Positions 1 through 12,106 are shown, numbered from the stretch's first letter. The stretch is 64,000 nt of DNA from Silurus meridionalis (GCF_014805685.1 NW_025804663.1:166501-230500); one strand, 5' to 3'. A program made the numbers and translations. The notes: generated from the letters alone by a model not told the origin.

Positions 1-54
1 ATCTCTCCTGTGTGGATCAGAGGGAACTGACACAACTATCATTACATTTCCACT

Positions 55-83
55 GTGCGTGTGTGTGTGTGTGTGTGTGTGTG
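55..83. repeat. (GT)n microsatellite
   Basis: Uninterrupted GT run apart from one C near its start. Confidence 0.9.
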
Positions 84-309
84 GTTAATGATTCATGATA
101 AATTTGCAGCTCTCTGACATTTTTTAGGTTAAAAATAGACGTATTGTGCGATAAGAGAACGGAGACGAGACGCTCGGTACACTGCGCTCCTCCTGCGCTC
201 TGTTTTTCTTCCCTCATTCAATTCTTTTTTTTCTTTTCTTTTTTTGTTTCTGCTACAACCTACTTCTCAGCGAGTGCCCTGTTTCTTACTGATGAAATAT
301 AATTTTAAA

Positions 310-310
<1 letters not shown>

Positions 311-392
<82 letters not shown>
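311..392. repeat. (ATCT)n microsatellite
   Basis: About 20 perfect ATCT units followed directly by a run of C residues. Confidence 0.95.
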
Positions 393-1445
393 TCCCCCCC
401 CCCAGGCTTAGCCTTTAAATGACACTTTATTAAATTAATTATTTATTAAAACTCCATTAGCATGTGATGCGTTTAGTATTTAGCCTTTGGCTCAGCGTCG
501 ACATGACAAACTCCTTCATAAATCTCTGCAGCTCACAACTGGGGTTAAAAAGCAGCCATTAGCAGCGATTTTCTCATCCGGATTGAGGACCTCACTCTCC
601 TCTGTACTCTATTAGTATGTTTCAGAGAAAGAGAGCCACAGGCTGAGATAATTCCACATCAGGAGGAGAAGTGTGGTGGAAAAAACATGCATCAGAGATC
701 TGCTCCATCCTGCACTGAGGGAGTGGAACTAAAACCGAACCTGACTGTGAGACCAAGACACCAAGAAGACCTTCCTCTTCATCAACACTCTGTTCTGGCA
801 AAGTGGAAACTGTTCTGTGGTCAAACAAATCAATTTTTTTTTTGTAAACCATGAAGACCACATCCTGTGGACCATCTGGCCTGTTAGTAGCGCCCATTTT
901 AAAAAGCTGCATCTCTGATGGTATGGTGGCGCATTAATACATGTGGAATGAGCAGCTTGTACATTCAAAAAGGTTCCGTCAATGCTGAACACCATATACA
1001 GGTTTTAGAGCAACAAATCCTTCCATCCAGAAAACATCTTTTTCTTCAGGGAAGGTCTTGTGGATTTGAGTAACACACTGCATACTGCATCTATTACAAT
1101 AACATGACTTCATAGTAGAAGAGTCTGTGTGCTGCACTGACCTGTCTGCCGTCTAGACCTTTACCATAATAAACATTTGGTTCATCATGAAACAAAAAAC
1201 ACAACAAAAGAAACCCCGAACACTAAAGTTGGAATACAGTATTAGACACATTCCTTTCCCAAAACTCCAGCAACTGGTCTCCTCAGTTCCCAGATGTGTG
1301 CAGATTATTATAAAAAAAACATAGCTTTAACCCAGTGGCCTTTTTTTTTTAAACATGTTGCAGACAGTAGATTCAAAATGAGTGTAAATTTGAGAAATGG
1401 TATATATTCTCAGTTTAAATGATTGATGTGTTTTTTTTTTATTAT

Positions 1446-1448
<3 letters not shown>
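393..1448. other. No recognisable gene
   Basis: AT-rich sequence with several A and T homopolymers. Short open frames on both strands show no family motif or codon pattern I recognise. Confidence 0.5.

Positions 1449-1520
<72 letters not shown>
1449..1520. repeat. (AT)n microsatellite
   Basis: About 36 perfect AT units, self-complementary, so a cruciform is possible. The Ile-Tyr open frame across it is an artefact of the repeat. Confidence 0.95.
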
Positions 1521-1521
<1 letters not shown>

Positions 1522-1712
1522 TTTATAAGATTTAAAAATTATTGCATTCTGTTTTTATTTACTTTTTTACATTTAACTTTTTTGGAACTGGGGTTTGTAC
1601 ACCTGGCTGTAGTGTATTAAACACTTTTATAATATAATTGATGTTCATTTGTTTTGCGACTCAGAGAGATGATGAAACTCCAGCATGTGTTTGGGTGGAA
1701 TTGCACCTGGTG

Positions 1713-1714
<2 letters not shown>

Positions 1715-1756
<42 letters not shown>

Positions 1757-1904
1757 TGTATGTATGTGTGTGTATGTGTGTGTGTTCACCTCTATTTCAT
1801 CCCTCTGAGCTTTGAGTGATTGCAGTGAAGATTTTCACCAATGACAGATAATGACAGGTTGGAGGAGACGATGTGATCGGATCGAAACCTGTTATCAAGA
1901 GCTT

Positions 1905-1942
<38 letters not shown>

Positions 1943-2007
1943 TGTCTGTGATAGTAGTGTGTCTGGGATTAGAGCACACCTACTTCACTTCCAGAGCCAA
2001 ACTCTCT

Positions 2008-2057
<50 letters not shown>

Positions 2058-2202
2058 TGTGTGTCTCTGTCTCTGTGTGTGTGTGTGTGTGTGTATCTGT
2101 GTGTGTGTGTCCGTGTGTGTGTGTGTATATCTGTGTGTGTGTGTGTCCGTGTGTGTGTGTGTGTGTGTATATATCTGTGTGTGTGTGCGAGTGTGTGTGT
2201 GT
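1715..2202. repeat. Cluster of (GT)n tracts
   Basis: Three tracts at 1715-1785 (with TATG interruptions), 1905-1938 and 2013-2202. The last is compound, with TCTG, TATC and CCGT interruptions roughly every 10-20 bases. Unique sequence separates them. Open frames through them encode only Cys-Val or Thr-His runs. Confidence 0.9.
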
Positions 2203-2269
2203 AAGCAAGGTGTATTAGTTACTGTAAAAAAGAATGATGACTTTGTGAAATCGTTCCTCACCACGATTA

Positions 2270-2545
2270 ATGCATTAAAACCCCTAAGTAATAATATAAA
2301 TACCCGCTGACTATTAATTACTCCAAAACATCAAAATAAATACCTCTTAAATGTTAATCACCCCAAACCCAAATATTAATAATTTTGACTGTTATTTACT
2401 CCAAAACAAATGAATGTGAATGCTGATGGTTCAAAACCCCAAAATAAAATTCCATGAATTCAAATTGCCCCAAAGTCAAACATAACAAACACTTTGACTG
2501 ATAATTATTACAAAATAATAATATTACAAAACCCTCCTGCCTTTA
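2270..2545. repeat. Degenerate tandem repeat, block 1
   Basis: Several diverged copies of a roughly 40-50 base unit can be seen. Each has an AAATA-type segment, a 'ctgactgttaattac'-like segment and a CCCCAAA segment. The same unit recurs at 3340-3735, which suggests one old array that was later split. Confidence 0.5.
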
Positions 2546-2979
2546 CAGTGTGTACAGTGTGTGGCTGAGAAGTGCAAAACAAATGAACAAATCAGAAAAC
2601 ACAACAATTTAGACAAACCTAAAAAGGTAGGTGAAGTTTGCAAATGGAATTCTTACCACTCACTGGACGAAACATCTGCCAATTAAGATATACAGGAAGT
2701 ACAGCAGGGGAAAGCCTCAGGAGAAAGTCAGCACATGTGTGTAAAAGTGTAAACATTATGTAAAGTTGCACTTTCGGAAAAAAATTGTGTAAAGTAAATA
2801 CAGAACTCACACGTGAACAAGAAACAAATTTATGAGATACACAATTTTCTACTTCCTGTTTATCTTGAATGACAGATGGCTGATCCAGTGAGGGTAAGTA
2901 TTAAAATCACAAACTATAACGACCTTTTCTGATTTGTTCATTTGTTTTTTAGTTTGTTTTTATGTTTTGTTGTCTTTTC
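2546..2979. other. No recognisable gene
   Basis: Unique-looking AT-rich sequence. The only longer open frame, about 63 codons on the minus strand, has no recognisable motif. Confidence 0.45.
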
Positions 2980-3330
2980 TCATTCAATTTAGCTTTATTT
3001 GTATAACACATTTAACAGTGTTTATTGTCCCGAAGCAGCAAGTCATTTATTCTATTAAATAAAACTTTCTTTTCCAGCACTTGCATCTATTCAATTCAAT
3101 TCATGTTTATTTGTATTGCGCTTTTAACAATGAACATTGTCTCAGAGCAGCTTTACACAGATAATGTGGTGATTAAAAGTGAATAAGTTCTTTATAAGTT
3201 TGTCCCTGATGAACAAGTCGGTGGAGACTGTGGTGAAGGAAAAACTCCCCGAGATGGCATAAGGAAGAAACATTGAGAGGAACCAGACTTAAGAGGGAAC
3301 CTCATCCTCATCTGGGTGACACCGAATGTC
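2980..3330 (-). mobile_element. L2/CR1-like LINE 3'-end fragments
   Basis: Two antisense pieces of one dispersed family lie here, at about 2980-3050 and 3092-3330. Diagnostic words of the second are 'gcgcttttaacaatg', 'cagagcagctttacacag', and then the complement of the 'ggttcctctcaaggtttctt' block. The family's sense strand ends AAAAGCGCTAT..AATAAA followed by short TTGAC-type repeats, as fish L2/CR1 LINEs do. Many more copies lie in this window. Confidence 0.7.
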
Positions 3331-3339
3331 CATCTACTT

Positions 3340-3735
3340 TTACTATTATGCACCTGTGCACTGCTTAACACCCTGCCACCTCTTATTGCCCAAACACAAA
3401 AATAACACCTTTCTGCTATCTACCCCATGTGATTTCTTATTGCCAAAACCCCACACATAAATAGGATCCCGACTGCTAAATGCCTCAAACTGTAAGAAAA
3501 TAAAAAAACAAATACCCCATGAGATATAACTGCCCCAAACCCAAATGTAACAAACACATTGTTATTGCAACAAAACCTGAGAAAACAAACACCTTCTGAC
3601 TGCATCAGAAAAATACCTTTCTGACTGCTAATTGCCCAAAATCTAATGAATAAATGACCCCAGAAGCTGTAATTGCCCCAACATAAATATAAACATCCCC
3701 TGACTGGGAATACAATAACCCCCTAACCCATACCC
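3340..3735. repeat. Degenerate tandem repeat, block 2
   Basis: Diverged copies of the unit seen at 2270-2545, here best as 'ctgactgctaattgcc' followed by CCAAA-type and AAATA-type segments. Copies are too eroded to count reliably by eye. Confidence 0.5.
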
Positions 3736-3752
3736 TACAGCAGTGCACTCTT

Positions 3753-3986
<234 letters not shown>

Positions 3987-4042
3987 TGTAAAAAATGTTA
4001 AGCCTCTTAAAGTCTGAAGCAGTTTGACTCAGTGGACTTGGA

Positions 4043-4045
<3 letters not shown>

Positions 4046-4086
<41 letters not shown>

Positions 4087-4238
4087 CGAGTTCATGATAA
4101 AAGTTTCTAAACACATCACTGAGTTTGTCACTCTTTGATTTAAGCTTCTTAGACAGAATTGACTGCATCATGTAAAAATGGACTTCAGGCGAGTGTGTGT
4201 GACTGAGTGAATGATGTGTGTGTGTGTGTGTGTGTGTA
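4046..4238. repeat. Two (GT)n microsatellites
   Basis: Perfect GT runs at 4046-4085 and about 4214-4238, with about 130 bases of unique sequence between them. Confidence 0.9.
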
Positions 4239-4369
4239 CAGCATATATAGGTTCTGTTGGACATTACAAATGAGATGTGAAGACAGAAACAGGAAGTGAG
4301 TGTTAGGAGTGAGGTGTTCATGGTGTTTGATGAAGGTTTAGATTCGGAGATGTGGTTTGGAGAAAAGTT

Positions 4370-5130
4370 ACGGATTACAACTCGCATCTCGATGCATAGT
4401 GACCGATACGATACGATTAAAGCTACAAATAAAGCAGCTACTGATGCGATGTGATACTATTCCCCCGTCCTGATGCAGTGCGATCTGATTTTCATTCGAT
4501 TCAACACAACGCAATTCAATGAAAAAATCTGATGCTCTGCAATTCAATCTTCTTCTTCTTCTTCTTTTTTTCTTCTTCTTCTTCTTTCGGTTTCTCCCGT
4601 TAGGGGTCGCCACAGCGGATCATCCTCTGCAATTCAATATGGTACAGAAAGTTTACTTTGAAAGCAAATCATCACTTTACTTTACTAAGTTCCTTCTGAT
4701 TTCTGTTGTGTGTGCAGGAAGTTACAGCTCTGCCTCTGCCATGTTAATCTGTATTCTCCATGACTCTCAGGACACGCCTCGGCCTCCGTAGTGTTGTGAT
4801 ACATCATATTCATGTAGCAGCAGCGGTGCTGAGAGAACGCGCTCGAGAAACCGTTTAGCGACGGGAAATTTGTCAACATATTAAATATTAGTCACAAATT
4901 ACTGGTCAATTTCTAAATAATAAAAGTGTAGTGCATCTACTAATAATTATATATACATTAATCAATTTTATTGACATAAATATATTAAAAATGATGCATC
5001 AGGATTTAAATGCTAACTGGTATCTGATGCACTCTTTTTTATATCCATGCATCACGTTGTTAACTTTTATGCCGATGCACCGTAGCGAGTCAGTGAATCT
5101 CACTATCTCTATGAGTCAGTATTTTGTGTA
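4370..5130. other. Degenerate GATGCA-rich sequence, possible old DNA transposon
   Basis: Words such as GATGCA, CGATACGAT and TGATGC recur at both ends (4385-4480 and 4990-5085) in roughly inverted sense. This resembles eroded non-autonomous hAT elements of fish. I could not define terminal repeats or a target duplication, so the class is uncertain. Confidence 0.25.
4549..4624 (-). mobile_element. RTE/SINE 3'-tail insertion, severely 5'-truncated
   Basis: Read on the minus strand this is 'gatccgctgtggcgacccct', then a short linker, CCGAAAGAAG, and a (GAA)n-type tail. This is the 3' end shared by the RTE LINE at 43333 and the SINEs at 60706-61377. A perfect 14-bp direct repeat 'ctctgcaattcaat' flanks it (4535-4548 and 4625-4638), as expected for target-primed insertion. 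Only about 76 bases were copied. Confidence 0.85.
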
Positions 5131-6286
5131 ACAGTAACCTCAGTATTACAGACCTCCCAGCTTTGGGTTAAAGTTCAATCATAACTGGTGTAACTTCTAT
5201 GGGTCAAGGCTGTGGGTTCAGTGGTTAAAGTGAATGGTCATGTGGGGGTGTGTTCATATCTATCATCTCTACAAGCAGAACGCTCAGGCGGTTGGTGTTG
5301 GGGTCAAGCATTAAAAATAAAGCTGGCCAGATGTGTCTTTCTGAATGAAACCGCAGATAAACTTTGAAAATGAATTAATGTGGATAAGTCCTAATGCTCC
5401 AGGTCTCCATGGTCCCACAATCCACATTCCTCTCCAAATCTCCAGGCCACCAGAGGCACCTGAAACTCCAAAGACTAATTTAACACTTGCTTCGGATAAA
5501 CGCCTGGTTGTAAATACAGCTGAAGTGTATTCACAACGAAATGCACACTTAATGGTAAGTCAGCTGGTGGGTCCACAGAGAACCTCAAATTCATCCTTCT
5601 GCCCACTTCCACTTTACTGGGTATTGTTTTAAAAAAGTGTCATGGACCATGTCAGGCCATTAATCATAATCCCACCATAAGGTACCATAAAGGTAACATT
5701 TCATTTCAGTCCATTTGGGCTTTGCAGTGAAATATCCTGAAGCTCTGCAAACATCTTTCATCTCTCAGTAACATCAGAATTAAGATCATATCTGCTAAAG
5801 ACACATCATTACAGTACAATGCAATGCATGTATTTCAATTAATCCCAGTGAATTTATACCAGTGTTCAGTGTTTGTTTGTTTGTACTTACTGTAATAGTA
5901 AAATTGGAATAAATGTTTGGAGCGTTTGTGATTTGTAGAGGAAACCAAGGCCTTCTTTTAATTATTATATGTGTTAAAGCCTAGTGGTGTGCTTTAAAAA
6001 TACATTTCTGTATATGCTGGAATTCCTGAGTGACTCATGATGAAAGGTTGCCCCAGGCCTAAATATGTTCTATAAAATAAGCATTTAGGTCTCGCATTCA
6101 TCTCCTGCATCACCTCATCACAGTCACACTGGCTCTGTCACACAGTCAACTGAAAGGTCAGACAGACGAGAAGTCCAGCAGATTGACCACTTTACCCTTC
6201 CTGATAAATAGACTGAGGTGATCTTTATGGCTCAGGAACAAGCTATGAAATGATATCAGGTTTGGAGACTCACGCTGTTTACAAGG
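5131..6286. other. No recognisable gene
   Basis: Unique-looking sequence. An open frame of 95 codons at 5345-5632 (+) has no recognisable domain, and nothing around it suggests a promoter or splice sites. Confidence 0.4.
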
Positions 6287-6400
6287 AAGTACTTTATTTA
6301 TCTACATTTCAACATGATCACCTTCAAAATAGTCTCAGTGTATAGCAATACAGCGCCTCCCAGTGTTCTCCTGGAAGTCTTCATGTAATGCTCCAGCATG
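6287..6400 (-). mobile_element. Mariner-like transposase C-terminal fragment
   Basis: On the minus strand this translates to a fragment like 'GRRCIAIH.DYFEGDHVEM', matching the closing block of mariner transposases (aromatic-x-x-Cys-Ile ... Asp-Tyr-Phe-Glu-Gly). A closely similar fragment is at 45384-45511. One stop codon interrupts the block, and neither the catalytic triad nor a 5' end is present. Confidence 0.65.
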
Positions 6401-6859
6401 AAAAGCTCCAAATGCCATGTACTGTGTCTTAGTCCTGCAGATGTTTTTTGTCCTACCCAAGCACACTAACCACTTTGAAACTTCTCAGTATTGAGTTGGT
6501 TCTCAGCATGGTTCTGCTCTGCAAGGTTGTCTAAGCAGAAAATGAAAGTGGTTTGAGAACACTTGTGTGAAATGCAGGAGACTGGTTTGATTGGGGAGTC
6601 ACACAGAGACTAGAACACTCCCACTGGGCTCATGCTCAGTCACACTGGGAATCCAGTTCTGTCCACAGTGTGAATGTAATGCATATTGATGGATATATGT
6701 GTCACGTGTCCACCTGCTTCTGAAGAGGCTTGATGCAGATTGCTTTGAGAAAAGAGTGGATTAAAGACCTACTGGCAGAATGCAACAATAAAATGTTATC
6801 TTTCTTTGATGTTTTTGCTTCAGACTACTTTGTACCATTTGTTTAGGCATATTAGTACA
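6401..6859. other. No recognisable gene
   Basis: Sequence without recognisable coding or repeat structure. Confidence 0.4.
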
Positions 6860-8812
6860 GTTCCTGCATGAGAAAGTTCTTGGGTGAGACAGTCCTTAGG
6901 TAAGACAGGTCCTGGATGAGAGCGTTCTTTGGTGAGATAGTTCCTATGTAAGATGGTCATTGGGCAAGAGAGTTCTTAGCTGAAACACTTCCTTGGTGGG
7001 CAGTTCCCGTGTGAAACAGTTCCTTGGTAAGACAGTTCTTGAGTGAGACAGATCCTGAGAGTGAAATTTCTGGGGTTAGTCAGGTATTGGGTGAGACAGT
7101 ACATTTATGAGACAGTTCCTGGGTGAGACAATTCCTGGGTGAGGCAGTCTTTGGGTGAGAATGTTCCTGGGTAAAAAAGTTCCTGATTGAGACAGTTCTT
7201 GAATAAGACAGTTCCTGGGTGAGACTGTTCCTTGTTAAAACAGTTCTTAAGTCAAACAGTTCCTGGATGAGACAGGTCCTGGGTAGACTGTTCCTCTGTG
7301 AGAAAGTGATTGGTTAAGACATTTCTTAAGTGAGACAGTTTCTGCATGAGACAGTTCTTGGCTGAGACAGTTTTATGATGAGACAGTTCCTGGGTAAAAC
7401 AGTTCTTGAGTGAGAAAGTCCTTGGTTAAGACAATTCCTGGGTGATACAATTCTTAGATTAAAAAAAGTTCCCCGGTGAGACAGTTCCTGGGAAAGACAG
7501 TATCTGGGTGAGATAGTATCTTGCTGAGACAGTATCTGGGTAAAACAATTATCTGGGTGAGACAGTTCCTGGGTAAGACAGTTCTTAGTTGAGACTGGTA
7601 CTGTGTGAGACAGAACTTGTGTGAGACAAATCCTGGTCGAGTGATACAGTTCTAGGATGAGACAGTTTTAGTGTAAGACAGTTCCTAGGTGGATGAGACA
7701 GTTTTAGGATGGGAGAGTTTTTGTGTGAGACAGTATCTGGGTGAGACATTACCTGAGTGAGACAGTACCTAGGTGAGACAGTATCTGGAGGAGACAGTAC
7801 CTGAGTGAGACAGGATGTGGGTGAAACATGATCTGGATGAGACAATATTTGAGTGAGACAGTTCCTGTGTAAAACAATTCTTAGACGAGACTGGTACTGT
7901 GTGAATTGGGTGAGATAGTATCTGGGTCAGACAGTATCTGGGTGAGACAGTATGTGAGTAAGACAGGGTCTGGGTAAGACAGTATCTGAGTGAGACAGTA
8001 TCTGGGTGAGACAGTATGTGAGTGAGACAGGGTCTGGGTGAGACAGTATCTAAGTGAGACAGTATCTGGGTAAGAAAGTATCCGAGTGAGACAGTATCTG
8101 GGTGAGACAGTATCTAAGTGAGAAAATATCTGGGTGAGACAGTATCTGAGTGAGACAGTATCTGGGTGAGACAGTATGTGAGTGAGACAGTATCTGAGTG
8201 AGACAGTATCTGGGTAAAACAGTATCTGAGTGAGACTGTATCTGAGTGAGACAGTATCTGGGTGAGACAGTATCTGGGTGAGACAATATCTGGATGAGAC
8301 ACTATCTAAGTGAGAAAATATCTGGGTGAGACAGTATCTGAGTGAGACAGTATCTGGGTGAGACAGTATGTGAGTGAGACAGTATCTGAGTGAGACAGTA
8401 TCTGGGTAAAACAGTATCTGAGTGAGACTGTATCTGAGTGAGACAGTATCTGGGTGAGACAGTATCTGAGTGAGACAGTATTTGAGTAAGACAGTATCTG
8501 GTGAGACAGTATCTGGATGAGACAGTATTTGAGTAAGACAGTATCTGGGTGAGACAGTATCTGAGTGAGACAGTATCTGAGTGAGACAGTATCTGGTGAG
8601 ACAGTATCTGGATGAGACAGTTTTGAGTAAGACAGTATCTGGATGAGACAGTATTTGAGTAAGACAGTATCTGTTGAGACAGTATCTGGATGAGACAGTA
8701 TTTGAGTTAGACAGTATCTGGGTGAGACAGTATCTGGGTGAGACAGTATCTGGATGAGACAGTATCTGAGTGAGACAGTATCTGAGTGAGACAGTATGTG
8801 TTTGTGGCAGTT
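6860..8812. repeat. 15-16-bp minisatellite
   Basis: About 1.95 kb of tandem units near 'gtgagacagtatctgg'. From about 7900 to 8800 units are nearly identical and alternate 'ctgggtgagacagtat' with 'ctgagtgagacagtat'. From 6860 to 7850 they are much more diverged ('gagacagttcctgggt'). A longer higher-order unit repeats near 8100-8270 and 8300-8470. Minus-strand open frames across it are repeat artefacts. Confidence 0.95.
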
Positions 8813-9862
8813 CCTGTATAGGATCGAGGTGTAAGGGTTATCATATATTGTTCCAGGATTGAATGTTTAATACTAACATTAGTAAGAGAATTTTAAAATT
8901 CGAAAAAAATAAAATAAAAGCAAAAAATAAAAGCCGAACAGATGCACATAAATATGAAGGTTATGATAAAACGGTTTAATAAAAACAAACTATTTTATAG
9001 AGATTTTCTATGATACAGACTACTTTACAGGCAGCAGTGCTTTTACCTCGTAGTGAGCAAACCAGGGAAAGCAGCAGAAAAAAAACTTTCTCGGATCAAT
9101 CTGAGGAAGGAGGAAGATTAGGAGGAAACTAAACTTAGCAGGGGAAGCGATTCTCATTTGATGATGTAATGATCAGAACAGCAGGCTGCATGTTTACTCT
9201 CGCTGGCCAGCAGAAGTCGAAGATGACATGGATTACAGTAATAGTGTACAGTGAGACTAAAACTGCCTGAAGCTTTTAAATCTGCACAAAATAAAAACAA
9301 ACATTGTAATAATCAATAATGACGGTGAGGAGTGTGGGGTGTGGAACAGCTGTGTGTTCCAGGGGAAGAAACGGTTGCAGTTTAAAGCAGCTTTACCAAA
9401 CAGATTGATTTCTTTCAGCACATAACAGCAGATGCCATTTTGCTATTTTATAATGTAGAATCACTTTCACGAAACATGAAACATAGGCAGCAGGTGATTA
9501 TTCCTGATAATGACTGCATATAATAACAATAATAAAGTCTTTCTTATAAATGCTTTCTATTTCCTTTGAAGTGGTAATGAGGGCGTCCAGATCAGCAGCG
9601 GAAAACTGGAGCTTCTGCATTAAACAGTCTCCACTACAAGCACGACTTTTCACGCTGCATTCATTTTACATTAGGACTGAATCTTTCACTCTTCATTACT
9701 TATTCACATAAAAGTTGTTCTTGTGCTGGATGTTAAATGAATAGTGTCATTGTATTTTTTTAATGGGACCTGAGTATTCCATCTGTATATCCATCTGATC
9801 CACTTCCTGCTTTATTCAGCTTTACTGAATGTAAGAATTCTAGAAATAAAATGTAAAATGTG
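8813..9862. other. No recognisable gene
   Basis: AT-rich unique-looking sequence without a supported coding region. Confidence 0.4.
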
Positions 9863-9992
9863 GGGCGACTGTGGTGAAGGAAAATCCCTTTAGATGGTAT
9901 GAGGTAGAAACTTTGAGAGGGACCAGACTCAAGAGAGAACCTTATCTGGGTGACACCAAGAGTGTGATTATAAATCAATAAAACATTACAAA

Positions 9993-10041
<49 letters not shown>

Positions 10042-10165
10042 AATATCACAAACACTGGAGTGTGTGATTATGAGGAACGTCTTTCTACAGTCAGTTGGAG
10101 ATGTGAAGCTCATCATCTGTGATCATTGTAGATTCGACACCAACTCCTTTATACGTCCAATGATG
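9863..10165 (-). mobile_element. L2/CR1-like LINE 3' fragment, interrupted by (AG)n
   Basis: Antisense copy of the dispersed family: 'cgactgtggtgaaggaaaa', then the complements of its 'ggttcctctcaagg' and 'gatgtcacccaaatgagg' blocks, then the 'cactggagtgtgtgattatg' block. An (AG)n tract at 9997-10039 interrupts the fragment. Confidence 0.6.
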
Positions 10166-10267
10166 GAGGAAAAGCATGTGTATTATGTTATTTTGATTCC
10201 CCTCCTCCGTCCATCCGACGCCGAGGTCTGGAGGCCTGGTTCTAGAAGCACGCCGAGGTTTTTGCGT

Positions 10268-10330
10268 TTGCATTTACACAGAATATGACATGCAGTGAAA
10301 TGCTTTTTAACAAATGTCCAACATGTAAAT
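10268..10330 (-). mobile_element. LINE 3'-end fragment (family of 36900-38612)
   Basis: The complement contains 'aaaaagcatttcactgcatg' followed by a TCTGTGT-type segment, as at 38545-38585 near the end of the LINE at 36900. Short match, so only moderately sure. Confidence 0.4.
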
Positions 10331-10436
10331 AGAATACAAAAAATAAATAATAATGAAATAAAATTATAAGTATAAAAGCATAACTATAAAATATATGTAT
10401 AAAATATAAAGTACTATATGATTACAAAATATATGA

Positions 10437-10600
10437 GTCTGGTTCCTCTCAAGGTTTCTGCCTTGTACCATCTCAGGGAGTTGGGAGATTCACTCATTAG
10501 GGATAAACTTATAGGGAATCATTTGATGCAGAAATCTATTTCTGTAAAGCTGTTTTGAGACAAACTGCACTGTTAAAAGCGCAATTCAACATTTCAATGC
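10437..10600 (+). mobile_element. L2/CR1-like LINE 3'-end fragment
   Basis: Sense copy: 'gagtctggttcctctcaagg', then the 'agggataaact' region, then 'ctgtaaagctgttttgagac' and AAAAGCGCAATTC. The terminal TTGAC repeats are lost. Confidence 0.7.
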
Positions 10601-10876
10601 AGATTAAGATTTAATAAACACACTGACAGTGCAGGCAGGCGATCAATGAACAGGCTTAAAACACACTGTAAAACAGGTCGAGATCAAACAAGAAACGAGA
10701 GAAAAGCAGCTTAGTGTGAATTCCACAGTGATCTGAACCAATGCAGCTGTAAGAGTGTGTGATTGTGAATAGATTAATCAGTATAAAGAGTGGCCATGTT
10801 GGAGTCTGTGGTGGTATTCAGGTAGTAAGTGCTGATTGGTTCATACTCCAGAGATTTAAGAATGGAGTGGTGGGCG

Positions 10877-11745
10877 GTCAGGGTCAGGGCTCTGCTGGTC
10901 TAAACACTATCAGAAGAACTGACCTACATTAAAAACATAAATTCTAAAATTTGTTTCATGAAATTGTATTAATTTATTAATCAGTTTCTTCTCTTCATGT
11001 GGTAGTGTTTCTCTCGGCTGCACTGCTTCAGTACGTGTATGTGGATGTTAGAATTTTTGTCCAATCAGATTTCAGCCTCTATGTGCTGCCATGTGAATCT
11101 AATCTGCTCAGAGCCTTCAGAATCAGTACTGCTGGACTTTTACCATAGAGAATATTACCAACAGCTCTGTTTCTTTATCCAATCAGATTTCAGATTCTCC
11201 TCACAGAGCAGATCACTGGCCCAGAATAGCATCAGCATTTTTCCTTCCTCTGATTGGTTGGTCAGAGGGAAACTGTTACAGCCACATTCAACTGGTAAAA
11301 CACGTGTGAAGCTCTGCACACGCTCATACATCTGAGTTAGACTTTTTTTATACCTACAGAGGAAGAGAAATTGATTTGGTCTCAGACACTTAAAAATACA
11401 TTTTGAAGAAAAGCTAGACATGGTGAGGAGGTCGTCCAACCCTGAAGCTAGCTAGCGTGTCTCAACCCGGGAAAGGGTTTGTTCTCCATATCCAGACCAG
11501 TGAATACGAGCGGTACCACTGGATTACAGCCTCTGGGGGGCGCTGCACATTATGAGTCTGTATCTCTGGTGAGTAGGTTGTGTTTTATTTAGATTTTAAT
11601 GTTTTATCATGTTATTAGATAAATATTGATTGTGAACTGCTCCAGATGTTGTAGGTGCACAGTTGTGGTTGTAGTGTAGAGGTTTGGGGTCTTAACTGGG
11701 TTTGTTGCTTTAGTAAAATGGTTTTCACCTCCATATATGAAATGT
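10877..11745. repeat. 0.85-kb dispersed repeat, copy A
   Basis: Nearly identical, same-strand match to 30306-31124, starting at 'ctctgctggtctaaacacta' and running through 'ccaatcagatttcagcctct' to 'ggtttgttgctttagtaaaa'. Copy A has about 70 extra bases near 11490-11550. The closing 'ctgaaggcccaggtacc' of copy B reappears only at 12831, after the LTR element. An internal open frame is shared by both copies, but no protein family is recognisable. Confidence 0.85.
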
Positions 11746-11758
11746 CTCTCTCTCACTG

Positions 11759-12106
11759 TGTCAGGATCTCCCAGGCACTGATCCTGATCCTTACCCTGAT
11801 CCTGATCCTTACCCTGAACCTGTTCCCTGTTCTTCTCTGTCTCCCTAGTTACCTGGTTTGGTCTTTGGACTGTTTTTTTGATTTGTGTTTTTGCTCTGCC
11901 CTGTATTGCTTAGTTTGCCAGTTAATGGATTTTTTGCACTGTTCTCCCTGTATTACCCTGTTCGCCTGTGTTAAGACCCTGGACTGTTTTTGGACTATGT
12001 TTTTGCCTTTGCTCCTTTGCTTAAAGTCTGTTTTCTCCATAACCCTGTGTGCATCCTGCATTTGGGTCCGCCCATCCACTCACCTAGTCACCCGAGTTCC
12101 CTGACA
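11759..12106 (+). repeat. 5' LTR of a small Gypsy-like retroelement
   Basis: Begins TGTCAGG and ends CCTGACA, the inverted termini expected of an LTR. Its last ~55 bases, 'gcatcctgcatttgggtcc' through 'gttccctgaca', recur at 12774-12827. A purine-rich segment 'gaataatctggccaaagatgg' type primer-site region follows at once. Length of about 348 bp fits a short LTR. Confidence 0.7.

Noticed and set aside
1797..2310. Cys-Val and Thr-His rich frames over GT tracts, here and at 3759, 4007, 35438, 36115 and 63030
   Set aside because: Microsatellite artefacts.
6860..8812. CRISPR-like direct repeats
   Set aside because: Units are contiguous with no unique spacers, no cas genes exist, and the genome is clearly vertebrate. 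The same applies to 37486-38372.
11655..12104. 149-codon open frame as a membrane protein gene
   Set aside because: It is hydrophobic but lies almost wholly in the LTR (11759-12106) and its flank, so it is LTR sequence read through.
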